Shown here piece by piece: positions 17,716 through 25,466 of a DNA stretch of 64,000 bases (positions are counted from its first letter, which is position 1; the number at the start of each line of letters is the position of its first letter). The DNA comes from Shimia sagamensis (GTDB lineage: Bacteria > Pseudomonadota > Alphaproteobacteria > Rhodobacterales > Rhodobacteraceae): assembly GCF_900182745.1 (NCBI RefSeq), contig NZ_FXTY01000002.1, positions 496,001 through 560,000 on the forward strand. The letters run 5' to 3'. Below the pieces are notes generated by a model that worked only from the letters and a program-made list of their open reading frames with translations, made no database searches and was not told the origin of the DNA. Both the position numbers and the translations under genes were made by a program.

Positions 17716-18087
17716 ATGGATCCCTATGAAATCAAAATCAAAAACTACCTGAAGATGGGTGAAATCTTGCAGGGTTGGGCGCGCAATGCGGACACGGTGC
17801 CACAAACCGTCGGCGACTTCCGAGACCAAGTGCCCAGCAACGTTGCAGAACTGGCCGAGGAATTTGCCAGCGAAGATCCGCTTAAAATCTTCAATGCGCC
17901 GGATCAGAAAGTGGTGAGCATCATGTTGCCACATCCCGACGACCTCGATCTGCCACCGCCCAGCCCTTATACACTGCCGGATTTTTACGACGAAGCCTAC
18001 GACGCGACATTGGTCACACCATCGGAAGAGGAACATAACTTCCGGTCCAAACGCATCGCAGATTACGCCTTGCGCAAATGCGTGTGA
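17716..18087 (+). CDS. Small acidic protein downstream of the peroxidase
   Basis: A 123-residue protein of no recognised family. The ribosome site is near-perfect (AAGGAGG, eight bases before ATG). The N-terminal half is helical in character (YEIKIKNYLKMGEILQGWA, then VAELAEEFASEDPLKIF). A proline-rich middle (DLDLPPPSPYTLPDFYDEAYD) leads to a basic end RIADYALRKCV with the only cysteine as the penultimate residue. It has no signal peptide. Being paired with the peroxidase, it could be its substrate, a partner or a precursor peptide for the nearby YcaO protein; none of these is shown. It converges with the BTAD regulator gene, with 15 bases between. Confidence 0.6.
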   Translation: MDPYEIKIKNYLKMGEILQGWARNADTVPQTVGDFRDQVPSNVAELAEEFASEDPLKIFNAPDQKVVSIMLPHPDDLDLPPPSPYTLPDFYDEAYDATLVTPSEEEHNFRSKRIADYALRKCV

Positions 18088-18102
18088 CGGGCGCTTAGTA
18101 CA

Positions 18103-20130
18103 TTAGGATTTGCCGGGATCCAATTGATATCCAAGAGCAATTTTGTCGCTTTGAATCAAATCTGGCACCGGCATATCCGCCAATCGCAACCCGTCCCGCA
18201 ATGCAAGCCAGACCTTGCGATTGCGGATCGGGAAGCCGGACACCAACCAACGTGTGATTTCGGCCCGCTCAGGCGGTGCTTCGGCCACCCAATTGGACCG
18301 CGCAATGCTTTCAAACCGCCGCGCCACCGAAGCCGCCTCAGGCAAGCGCCCGACCAATCCCAATGCGGAGGCGTGCCAGGCGGGCACGTCGTGAGAAATC
18401 TCATCTGATTTCTCAGACGCCGCGATACAGCCCTCATAATCCCCTGCCATAAACCGGGAGGCCGCGACATAGCTCCAATGCGACGGCTGCAGGCGGAAAT
18501 TCAGCTTAAACAGCAGATCGAGCAGGCGGTTTGAGGCGTCAAGTTGATCACAAAAGGCCAGCCCCACCGCGGAGGACGTCATCGTCCAAGGGTCATTTTC
18601 ATTGTACTGAAACGCCAGATCAAAGGCCAATTCCGCCTGCTCAAACTGCCGCGACATCGCCGCTGACCACCCCATGGCCAACTGCCCTCGGCTATCCATC
18701 GGGTCCAACTCAATCGCCCGTCGTGCCAGCCGCAGCCCTTCGACATGTAGATCAGGCGAACTGTAGAGCCCGGGAAAGGAAATCTGACGCATATTCTCAA
18801 TCGATGCGCGGCTCGAATAGGCCCGGCTGAACTCCGGGTAGTCGCGGATCAGCGCGTCAAGCAACCCCTCCGCGGTCTTCCATCCCTCAAGCGTAAACTG
18901 CAGAATATACCCCTGCGCCTCAACCCAACGCTCGTACGCACTTGGTGCGGTCTTGTTGGTGGCATTCAGCGGTCCTTTGAAAGCCGACAGATGCAGGTTC
19001 AACGCCACCGCCAGTCGTTCCGCCGCCCCCGGCCCTTCAGCCAAAGCCATCTGTCCTGCGTCGCTCAGCGCCTCAGACCACAACAGCTCGCCCGTACTGC
19101 GATCAGACAGGACCGCGCGGCAGGTCAAATTGTTGCCACGGACCTGCGGTTGCAACACCAACGAATAGCTCGCGGCGCCCGACTCACCTACAGGGGCATT
19201 TTCCGCCATCAATGACGCATCAAAAATCTGCCATTCACGGAATCTGGAGAGATTGGCACAAAGCGCTTGGCGCAATGCTTCGGCCTCACCCGTCCGCTCC
19301 GCCGACAAATGGCCGTAGCTCGGCTGTGCCACAACAATCACCGGCCGTAAGGTCTTGGACACCGGCGCACTCATTGGCGACTTGATGTCGACCACAAGTT
19401 GCTGAGTTTCCTCAGAAGGCTCCTCGCCATACTCCTGATCCAACAGGCTCCACAGCGACTGGTACACGGTCAGTGCATTCGCCATTTGACCACTCTGCCA
19501 ATACGCTTTGATCAACCGCCGCGCGGCGCCTTCGTCGGCTGGGTCCATGCTGGCCACAAACCGCAGGACGTCCAGGCGCTCTTCCGGCGAGGCCGCTGCA
19601 TCTGCCGTCGCGTTTAGTCGGTGCCGCATCACCCCGCAAACATGCTGAACCGAGTCCTTCACCCGCACCGAAAACATGTCGTTGATCTCGACTTGGTCGC
19701 GATCAAATTGCGCCAGCTTTTGGGGATCTATCCGCAAAATCGGAGCCATGTCTCCGCGATCCGCCGCATCAAGCAGCACATCCAGATCCACATCAACCCG
19801 CTCTTGCGCGAGCCACACATCGCTGCGATCGCTAAAAATGCCGTCAAATCCTGCATCATGCAGGGCAGCTTTTAGCGCCCAAACTGCGTTGCGCAGGCTG
19901 GTCTGCGCCGCCGTCTCTGAGCTGTCCGGCCACAGAACACCGCGCAGTTTTTCCCGCGTCATGCGCAAATCAGGTGACAAGGACAACAGCACCAAAATGG
20001 CGGCGGCTTTTTTCTTTTTGATCTCAACACGCCCGCCGTCACAACGGGCCTGAAACCCGCCGACTACGTCAATCCGAAGCCGCTCCGACGCTGTGTCAGG
20101 CGCTGCAAAATTGGTCTGGTCCCGCTCCAT
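18103..20130 (-). CDS. BTAD/SARP-like transcriptional regulator with C-terminal TPR-type repeats
   Basis: A 675-residue regulator. Residues about 17-110 form an OmpR-type winged helix (LRIDVVGGFQARCDG..., MTREKLRGVLWPDSSETAAQTSLRNAVWALKAAL). A bacterial transcriptional activator domain follows (LDVLRFVASMDPADEGAARRLIKAYWQSGQMANALTVYQSL, with EEPSEETQQLV). The middle (LRPVIVVAQPSYGH to LAVALNLHL) resembles the TolB-like/adenylate-cyclase-associated domain found between DNA-binding and TPR parts. The C-terminus has tetratricopeptide-like helices (AYSSRASIENMRQ, ARRAIELDPMDSRGQLAMGW). This architecture is known from SARP, AfsR and CadC-like activators. Its ATG overlaps the YcaO stop codon by one base (TAATG), so it is translationally coupled and probably controls this locus. 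Confidence 0.85.
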   Translation of the reverse strand: MERDQTNFAAPDTASERLRIDVVGGFQARCDGGRVEIKKKKAAAILVLLSLSPDLRMTREKLRGVLWPDSSETAAQTSLRNAVWALKAALHDAGFDGIFSDRSDVWLAQERVDVDLDVLLDAADRGDMAPILRIDPQKLAQFDRDQVEINDMFSVRVKDSVQHVCGVMRHRLNATADAAASPEERLDVLRFVASMDPADEGAARRLIKAYWQSGQMANALTVYQSLWSLLDQEYGEEPSEETQQLVVDIKSPMSAPVSKTLRPVIVVAQPSYGHLSAERTGEAEALRQALCANLSRFREWQIFDASLMAENAPVGESGAASYSLVLQPQVRGNNLTCRAVLSDRSTGELLWSEALSDAGQMALAEGPGAAERLAVALNLHLSAFKGPLNATNKTAPSAYERWVEAQGYILQFTLEGWKTAEGLLDALIRDYPEFSRAYSSRASIENMRQISFPGLYSSPDLHVEGLRLARRAIELDPMDSRGQLAMGWSAAMSRQFEQAELAFDLAFQYNENDPWTMTSSAVGLAFCDQLDASNRLLDLLFKLNFRLQPSHWSYVAASRFMAGDYEGCIAASEKSDEISHDVPAWHASALGLVGRLPEAASVARRFESIARSNWVAEAPPERAEITRWLVSGFPIRNRKVWLALRDGLRLADMPVPDLIQSDKIALGYQLDPGKS

Positions 20131-21182
20131 TAGTAAAGAGGCCCCTGCGTCCGTCGTTTTTTCCCAAAAAGCGCCGCCTGCAACCGTGGGCATACGTGAA
20201 TTTCCCGGCCACTCTGCAAAGCTGTGCTCGTCGCTTTGATGACCTGAAATACCCCCTCAACACAACCCAGATCGACAATACCGACATCGCTTTTGGCACA
20301 AACCGCACCCCATTCCTCTTTCGCGATCACACCCCGCATTTGAACCTGCGCCTCAAGCGCGGTTTTCTGCGTCACAAATGCAGCGTTAAACTGGTCCAAT
20401 GTAAGTGTGTTGACGGTCAGAGTTGCCCCCCCGTCCTTAGGCAAGACGTTCCGAGAGACGTCCAACTGGCGCCCAAACTCCGCCGCTCCCAGTTCGCGCA
20501 CCGCAGACACCACTGCATCCCTTAAATGCGCGCCCGCAGCAGCTCCAAAACAAAAGCCGCCGCCACTCTGATCAAACGAGGCCGCAACAACCGCAGGCAC
20601 CTTCGTGTCACAGGTCACATCCAACACCCGTGTCTGACGCTTTGCCCGATGCCCAATCCCCTCGGCCACGAGCGCCTCAACACCCAACAGCTCCACAGCC
20701 TCTGTAGCTCCAGCCCACCAATGCGCCGCCGCGTCCCGTTCAAACAGCTCCAACACGCCGTGCCTTTGCGCCGCATCGACGTCCGTGTGCACCGCCAAGC
20801 CTTCGGAAAACCCAGCTGTCTCAGCCTCTGACGTAGGCAAAACCGATCGCGCCACAGGCGTTGCGTTCAGTCCCTGCCAGTCGCAAGCCAGAACAGGCGC
20901 CCGCTCCGGCAACTTGCCCAAATAGGTGCGAAGCCCAACTTGCTCGGCGGCTTCTCCGGCCAATCGTACCAATGCCGCATCAACAGCGTCTCCTGCGCCT
21001 GAAACCGGCGTGCCATCCGGCAAAACACCCCCGGCAATCACCAGCGCAGGCACACAAGAAGGACGCCCGACAAAAACATAGTCCAACCGCCTTAGAACCG
21101 GCGCGCAAAACCCTGGCGTTGCTTTTGGCAACACCATCTCGCCAGACGCAGACCGCTCGTACTCCCGCAGTTCCGTGAACAT
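20130..21182 (-). CDS. YcaO-domain protein
   Basis: A 350-residue protein whose middle matches the YcaO ATP-binding fold. Three acidic motifs are in order: SGAGDAVDAALVRLAGEAAEQ (61-81, Glu77/Glu80), HTDVDAAQRHGVLELFERDA (132-151, Glu145/Glu148) and GAHLRDAVVSAVRELGAAEFG (217-237, Glu230/Glu235). YcaO enzymes use ATP to activate peptide backbone amides and make azolines, thioamides or amidines; partners select the substrate. No TfuA, E1-like or Ocin-ThiF partner is visible nearby. The C-terminus (CPRLQAALFGKKRRTQGPLY) lacks the usual proline-rich end of azoline-forming YcaOs. I chose the ATG at 21182; a TTG at 21212 would add 10 residues. Its stop overlaps the regulator start. Confidence 0.8.
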   Translation of the reverse strand: MFTELREYERSASGEMVLPKATPGFCAPVLRRLDYVFVGRPSCVPALVIAGGVLPDGTPVSGAGDAVDAALVRLAGEAAEQVGLRTYLGKLPERAPVLACDWQGLNATPVARSVLPTSEAETAGFSEGLAVHTDVDAAQRHGVLELFERDAAAHWWAGATEAVELLGVEALVAEGIGHRAKRQTRVLDVTCDTKVPAVVAASFDQSGGGFCFGAAAGAHLRDAVVSAVRELGAAEFGRQLDVSRNVLPKDGGATLTVNTLTLDQFNAAFVTQKTALEAQVQMRGVIAKEEWGAVCAKSDVGIVDLGCVEGVFQVIKATSTALQSGREIHVCPRLQAALFGKKRRTQGPLY

Positions 21183-21330
21183 CCCGCCCCGATTCCCCTC
21201 ACAACACGCCAAAACACACCGTCAATCACCCGCTCCAGCCCCAAGGATACAAGGTAATTCCCGCAAATCACGCAAGAATAACGGTGGCTCTGGCACATTT
21301 GTCTCAAAGACGACCAAACTGGAGGATCCA

Positions 21331-22716
21331 ATGTCCCGCCCCCGCCCAACAGAGACCACAACAGCAGCCCAAACCGCCACCAACGACGCCCACAAAGAGG
21401 CGTTGGAAGCGCTGCGCGACATGTATTGTGATCGTACTGACGTGACCGGCTATGACATTGGCTTCAAACGTGTGGGTGGGCTGGCGACCAACAAGCTATG
21501 CTTACGTGTGCATGTACATTCCAAATTGCCCGAAGACGAACTTGATCCGGGCAACCACATCGTGCGCCGAATCAATGGCTTTCCTGTCGATGTGGTTGCC
21601 AGCACCTACAAAGTGCATCGCGACCAAGGGGATGGGCAAGGCAGCTATACCACCACTTTACTCTCTGGAAGCCCCTGCCAACGTCGCGGGGCCCATGGCG
21701 GCACCATTGGCGCGATTGCCATTGACCGGTCCACTGGCTCTGCCGGGATTCTGTCCAACTGGCATGTGCTGTCCTCGCCAGAAGGCGCCGACAGCGATCT
21801 GGTTTATGGCGGCAAGACAACCGATCTGCCCATTGCCCGTTTGAGCAAATCCATGTTGTCGCGCCATGGCGATGCCGCTTTTGCGCCTTTGACCGGCGCA
21901 ACCCCGTGGCAGCCCACATTGAAACACCTCAATCTGACCTTGACCGGCGTGGCACCGGCGGCCTTGGGGCGTAATCTATACAAATATGGCCGCACCACCG
22001 GCCTGACCCATGCCCGCGTGGATGGCATTGGCACATACAAAGTTGTGCACAGCCATGCTGATGGCCGCCGTAAAACTGTCGAGGTCGACGGATTCCGTCT
22101 TGTTCCACAAGACATTTCGGCCCCGATGGCAGCCCTGTCCCTGCCCGGTGACAGTGGCGCCTGCTGGGTAGACCCGGACACGGGCGCTGCCGTCGGTCTG
22201 CATATGGCCGGAGAAGGTGATGACTGGCCTGGTGGCGACTGTGCCTTGGCCTGCCACATGGACAGCGTGCTGGAGCGGCTGGATCTGCGATTGGCAACCC
22301 TGTGTGACCTGCCCAAACAGACGATCTCGGACGGTGCAACCGGCCTCCCAAAAATCGCGCCTCCCCTGCATATGATGATGCGCCCTACGCATTCCTTTGC
22401 CCCTCAGAGCATCTCGGATCCACAGCGGGTGTTCAGTGTGCAAGGCAACATTTGGGCCGAGTTCCTGCGCACCATGCTGACACAACATCCGGAATTTTCT
22501 CAGGTGCCGTTCGACATCGAGGACGCCGTGGCTGACTACTTTGGCTACGGCACTTCCGGCGAAGCGCTGCACACAATCATCCTCGCCTCCGCAGAATTCC
22601 TGCGCGACGGCGCAGTACCCGACATCGACGTGCTGACCAAAGAGGTGACCTTCCGTGGCGTGTGTTTCCGCATTGCAGAGGCGTATCGCGCCCGTGGCTA
22701 TTGCATCACCGCCTAG
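21331..22716 (+). CDS. Trypsin-like serine protease with unknown flanking domains
   Basis: A 461-residue protein with a chymotrypsin-fold core. The triad is readable: His145 in GILSNWHVL, Asp181 in RHGDAAFAPL and Ser275 in LPGDSGACWV. Residues 1-100 (ALRDMYCDRTDVTGYDIGFKRVGG..., LCLRVHVHSKLPEDELDPG) resemble the N-terminal part of bacterial proteins that precede such a protease core. The C-terminal 130 residues (VFSVQGNIWAEFLRTMLTQHPEF...YFGYGTSGEALHTIILASAEFL) are a helical domain I do not recognise. No signal peptide is present, so the protease is probably cytoplasmic. GGAGG lies five bases before the ATG. It is divergent from the YcaO gene (148 bases between starts) and is followed after 37 bases by an unknown gene. 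Confidence 0.8.
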   Translation: MSRPRPTETTTAAQTATNDAHKEALEALRDMYCDRTDVTGYDIGFKRVGGLATNKLCLRVHVHSKLPEDELDPGNHIVRRINGFPVDVVASTYKVHRDQGDGQGSYTTTLLSGSPCQRRGAHGGTIGAIAIDRSTGSAGILSNWHVLSSPEGADSDLVYGGKTTDLPIARLSKSMLSRHGDAAFAPLTGATPWQPTLKHLNLTLTGVAPAALGRNLYKYGRTTGLTHARVDGIGTYKVVHSHADGRRKTVEVDGFRLVPQDISAPMAALSLPGDSGACWVDPDTGAAVGLHMAGEGDDWPGGDCALACHMDSVLERLDLRLATLCDLPKQTISDGATGLPKIAPPLHMMMRPTHSFAPQSISDPQRVFSVQGNIWAEFLRTMLTQHPEFSQVPFDIEDAVADYFGYGTSGEALHTIILASAEFLRDGAVPDIDVLTKEVTFRGVCFRIAEAYRARGYCITA

Positions 22717-22753
22717 GCCGCAGCTCGCTGATTTGCCAGAGGATTCCGCCCGC

Positions 22754-23383
22754 ATGAGCCAACGTATTTACGCCATCGACACGGTGACGCTAACCCAGCA
22801 AGAGGGCCAATCACCCAACCTGTTGGTTCAGGTGCAGGCCAGAGCTGTCTCCTCCGGCTGGCGCGCGCCAACCTTGGCATTGCACCGTTACCGGCAGCCG
22901 CCAGAGGACGGTATTTTGTCCTTTGATTTGATCGGTACCGCACCGGATTCACTTAGCACCACGCTGCCTGTGCTCACTCATACCTGCGCTGACACAGTTT
23001 TGCCTGATGTGGACCTTGCCAACTATTGGGGCCCGGACCAGCCGCTAGTTGGGGTGCGCTGTCATGCACAAAGCAACACCAAATTGGCGCTTCTGCAACC
23101 CAAACTTGGCATTCCAGAAGTCACCCTGATCCCCAAGATCACCATGTCAGAGGATTTTTGCCCCCAGTTTTCCCGGGATATTCGCCCGCTGTTTCGCCCC
23201 TATGACATTGCCATGATGATCATGGTGCGCGATTTGGACCTCGGGTCTTATGAAGCCGTGAGCCAACACGGAGCGTTGATTTTATCGCGCCTGAAAGATG
23301 GCAGCATGCCCAGCGACGGCCCTTGGCCCGCTAGCGACATCGCGCTGTTTGAACAATGGCTGGCACAGGGCAAAGCACCTTAG
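22754..23383 (+). CDS. Conserved hypothetical protein with IRPLF...SYE...MP-DGPWP end
   Basis: A 209-residue protein without signal peptide. The N-terminal 140 residues (RIYAIDTVTLTQQEG..., SSGWRAPTLALHRY) look like a beta-sandwich. The C-terminal 65 residues carry FSRDIRPLFRPYDIAMM, LDLGSYEAVSQHGALILSRLKDGSMPSDGPWP and FEQWLAQG. A closely similar end is familiar from small helical domains that accompany oxidative enzymes and look like c-type cytochromes without the haem motif. There is no CxxCH here. It lies 37 bases after the protease gene in the same direction and is probably in one operon. Its function is unknown. Confidence 0.65.
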   Translation: MSQRIYAIDTVTLTQQEGQSPNLLVQVQARAVSSGWRAPTLALHRYRQPPEDGILSFDLIGTAPDSLSTTLPVLTHTCADTVLPDVDLANYWGPDQPLVGVRCHAQSNTKLALLQPKLGIPEVTLIPKITMSEDFCPQFSRDIRPLFRPYDIAMMIMVRDLDLGSYEAVSQHGALILSRLKDGSMPSDGPWPASDIALFEQWLAQGKAP

Positions 23384-23492
23384 AAACCAAGCGCGGCAAA
23401 GCACACAAACGCCACGTTCCTCCCTGTTGATGGGTCATCCCCCCATCAACTGCTGTTGAAACACTTACATCCCCATTGGTGTTTCGACATCC

Positions 23493-23529
23493 GGGGCGGT
23501 TGCCGGGTCTGTCCCCCCGCAACCGCCCC
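23493..23529. terminator. GC-rich hairpin between the unknown gene and tRNA-His
   Basis: Eleven-base perfect arms GGGGCGGTTGC (23493-23503) and GCAACCGCCCC (23519-23529) with a 15-base loop, followed on the plus strand by AAATATTTT. It could end plus-strand transcription from the 22754-23383 gene. Its flank resembles the short intergenic repeat family described at 24533, 30002, 34550 and 61205. Confidence 0.5.
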
Positions 23530-23604
23530 AAATATTTTGGGACGCAAATAGCCCACGACACCACATGCGCAGGCAAATTGTCTTCAAATGGATGGGGGGG
23601 GGGG

Positions 23605-23681
23605 TGGTACCGCCTCCCCGGCTCGAACGGGGGACCCCTGGTTCCACAAACCAGTGCTCTAACCAACTGAGCTAAGGCGGC
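23605..23681 (-). tRNA. tRNA-His (anticodon GTG)
   Basis: A complete 77-base cloverleaf on the minus strand with encoded CCA. Acceptor strand GCCGCCT pairs with AGGCGGT (first pair is G-U). The D arm is GCTC/GAGC, the anticodon stem CTGGT/ACCAG encloses TTGTGGA with anticodon GTG (23647-23645), and the T arm CCCCG/CGGGG encloses TTCGAGC. The gene encodes no extra 5' G opposite a C73; the discriminator is A73. This is the non-canonical tRNA-His known from many Alphaproteobacteria. A run of 11 Gs on the plus strand (23594-23604) abuts its 3' end. Confidence 0.95.
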
Positions 23682-23723
23682 AACAAGGGCGATTTACCGC
23701 CCCCGTTCGGGGATTGCAAGCAT

Positions 23724-24212
23724 CTAAAACACAATTTTGTAGGTTTGTTCGATCAGATCGCAACCAAAGCTTTGCGCCGGCTTCTCCGCCTCAAGCGCAA
23801 AGCCGTTTTTTTCATAGAGCGCACAAGCTGCCACGTGGCTTTTGTGCGTCCAAAGCGTCAAACCATCATAGCCTACGCCGCGCGCATACCCCAAACAGGT
23901 GTCCAGCAAATGTTGCCCAAGACCGAATCCCCGCGCCTGTGGCATCACCAGAAACAACCGTAATTTGGCCCAGTTTGTTTGCGGGCCTTGTACGCAAAAA
24001 ATGCTGCCCAGCCTGTGGCCATCCCGATCCGCGACCCAGCCCTGCTCCCGCGTAGGATCGTGATCCAAGAGAAACCGCTTCAGGATGGTTTCCACCAGCG
24101 GTCCAAAGCTGTCGTCAAAGCCTTCGTCGCGCGCATAGAGCGTGGCATGGGCCTCCACCAGCCAATCCAGATCAATCTCTTCAAATGGACGAACAGCGAT
24201 ACTGCCAAGCAT
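23724..24212 (-). CDS. GNAT-family N-acetyltransferase
   Basis: A 162-residue acetyltransferase. The acetyl-CoA-binding motif A is LRLFLVMPQARGFGLGQHLLDTCL, with the RGFGLG version of the Q/RxxGxG/A loop. The end has HVAACALYEKNGFALEAE, the usual motif B. The family transfers acetyl groups to amines of small molecules or proteins; no substrate can be named. It is a single gene between tRNA-His and a divergent DUF6324 gene. Confidence 0.85.
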   Translation of the reverse strand: MLGSIAVRPFEEIDLDWLVEAHATLYARDEGFDDSFGPLVETILKRFLLDHDPTREQGWVADRDGHRLGSIFCVQGPQTNWAKLRLFLVMPQARGFGLGQHLLDTCLGYARGVGYDGLTLWTHKSHVAACALYEKNGFALEAEKPAQSFGCDLIEQTYKIVF

Positions 24213-24336
24213 TTTCCCCTCCCCGCCCTACACGGGACGGCCCGCATTCTTGCCTTTGGGTCACGATCAGGATACCCGATTTGGCAACATATGAGAACGC
24301 AGCCCTTCGGGGCCCCAAATCCGCCAGGAGATCACC

Positions 24337-24525
24337 ATGGGCATCAACACCGAAAGCGACATCGAAGCCAACCTGCAGATCGGCCCAACCGATCAGGGGT
24401 TTGTGCGTATTTTCATCGAAGGCGAGGGCATTGAAATTCCGATGGATTTTGACCCTGAAGAAGCCGAAGAAATTGCCGAGGAAATCCGTGCGGCTGCCGC
24501 CACGGCACGCCAGATGGCCAAGTAA
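24337..24525 (+). CDS. DUF6324-family small acidic protein
   Basis: A 62-residue protein, MGINTESDIEANLQIGPTD at its start, then a beta-hairpin (VRIFIEGEGIEIPMDF) and a strongly acidic helix (PEEAEEIAEEIRAAAATAR). This matches the small Rhodobacterales family I know as DUF6324, function unknown. The start has CAGGAGAT nearby as ribosome site. The gene runs into a pair of GC-rich hairpins that belong to the repeat at 24533. Confidence 0.8.
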   Translation: MGINTESDIEANLQIGPTDQGFVRIFIEGEGIEIPMDFDPEEAEEIAEEIRAAAATARQMAK

Positions 24526-24532
24526 ACGCAGT

Positions 24533-24599
24533 GGAGGGGCCAGCCCCTCCGGCACAGCCCGCTGTGCCACCTCCCCGGGGTATTTGGGGAATATGAATG
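24533..24599 (-). repeat. Intergenic repeat family, copy 1: CATTC...AAATA-CCCCGGGG plus hairpins
   Basis: Read on the minus strand it begins one base past the mmcB stop codon: CATTCATATTCCCC, AAATACCCCGGGG, then two short hairpins, GGCACAGC/GCTGTGCC and GGAGGGGC/GCCCCTCC with two-base loops. Other copies are at 30002, 34550 and 61205. Three of the four start within 1-6 bases after a minus-strand stop codon, so it may serve as a 3'-end or terminator element. Confidence 0.6.
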
Positions 24600-25067
24600 T
24601 TAGGGGGTCTCATCCGGCATTGGTGCCAGTTTGGGATCTCGGAATCGCTGCAGACGTCGTGCCGCGTCCGTAGCAAACTTCTGGATCATCTTTTTGCGCC
24701 GCGCGGGGGCCAGTTTCTCCTCCGGTGCCATACGGATGATTTCCGCATCATAAGCATCAGCAAAGATCAACCCCGTGCCCTCTGGCAGCAAATCTGTGGG
24801 GAACTCCGTGTCCACCGCCCAGAAATACCGGTCACACCACTCCAGATAGCCCTGCCATTTACTGTCAGACTGAAAATCTGCCCGGCTGGATTTGCACTCA
24901 ATCACCCAAAGCTCACCTTTGGGGCCAAGCGCCATCACATCCACGCGCAGCCCCCGCGCGGGCACAAATTCCTCAATGGACACATAGCCATGGCTGCGCA
25001 GATGGCGGCTCACACCACGCGCAAGAAGCTGTCCCGCCTGTAAGGTCTGTGGTGGTGTATCATCCAT
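24600..25067 (-). CDS. mmcB: MmcB-family DNA repair protein
   Basis: A 155-residue protein of the MmcB family, named from an alphaproteobacterial DNA-repair gene that is part of the damage response. The core VDVMALGPKGELWVIECKSSRADFQSDSKWQGYLEWCDRYFWAVD has the D...ECK arrangement of a PD-(D/E)xK nuclease-like fold. The start at 25067 gives MDDTPPQTLQAGQLLARGV; a longer reading to 25148 adds a stretch without family resemblance. No SOS box was recognised directly upstream. It is a single gene. Confidence 0.8.
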   Translation of the reverse strand: MDDTPPQTLQAGQLLARGVSRHLRSHGYVSIEEFVPARGLRVDVMALGPKGELWVIECKSSRADFQSDSKWQGYLEWCDRYFWAVDTEFPTDLLPEGTGLIFADAYDAEIIRMAPEEKLAPARRKKMIQKFATDAARRLQRFRDPKLAPMPDETP

Positions 25068-25392
25068 ACACCCAACGTGAACATTTAGAGAACAAAATGC
25101 AAGTCGCAATTTTGGTCCAGCCCCTTGCGCCACGCCGATGGCAGGCATAGATAGAAAGGCGGCGGGTTCTGCCCTTCTCGTAATTCGGTTGCATTCCGGT
25201 GGCCTTAAGCAATTCCGAGGGAGCTGGCTCTGTTCTGGTCCTGGCCTGATTACCTGGCGCCCACCTGTACATACAGGTCCTCGGGAATGAGATAACCCTA
25301 CGGCTGCGTTTGCGGGCCCGCCACTTTTCCTTTGCAGCTCTGCTCAAACACCCCTTCCACAGGGAGCCCGCATCACGCCCGGTACATCATAA
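25068..25392. other. Intergenic region upstream of arsR-type gene
   Basis: I see no supportable gene, RNA or clear terminator in this stretch; short frames across it have no family resemblance or ribosome sites. The following bases hold the promoter and operators of the ArsR gene. Confidence 0.5.
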
Positions 25393-25399
25393 TTGACGC

Positions 25400-25429
25400 T
25401 TGACTCAATACCAAATGGTATCATATATA
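25400..25429 (+). promoter_or_regulatory. Promoter of the ArsR-SRPBCC operon
   Basis: TTGACT (25400-25405) and TATATA (25424-25429) are spaced by 18 bases. The first operator copy fills the spacer and the second begins about where transcription would start, a layout typical of repression by blocking polymerase. Confidence 0.55.
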
Positions 25430-25448
25430 TTGAGATACCAAATGGTAT
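25408..25448. promoter_or_regulatory. Twin operators ATACCAAATGGTAT
   Basis: Two identical 14-base sites, ATACCAAATGGTAT at 25408-25421 and 25435-25448, each with six-base inverted arms ATACCA/TGGTAT. Their centres are 27 bases apart. They flank the -10 element of the ArsR gene promoter, and the regulator is the first gene of the operon, so they are very probably its own binding sites. Confidence 0.7.
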
Positions 25449-25466
25449 CACTTATGCGAGACAGCT

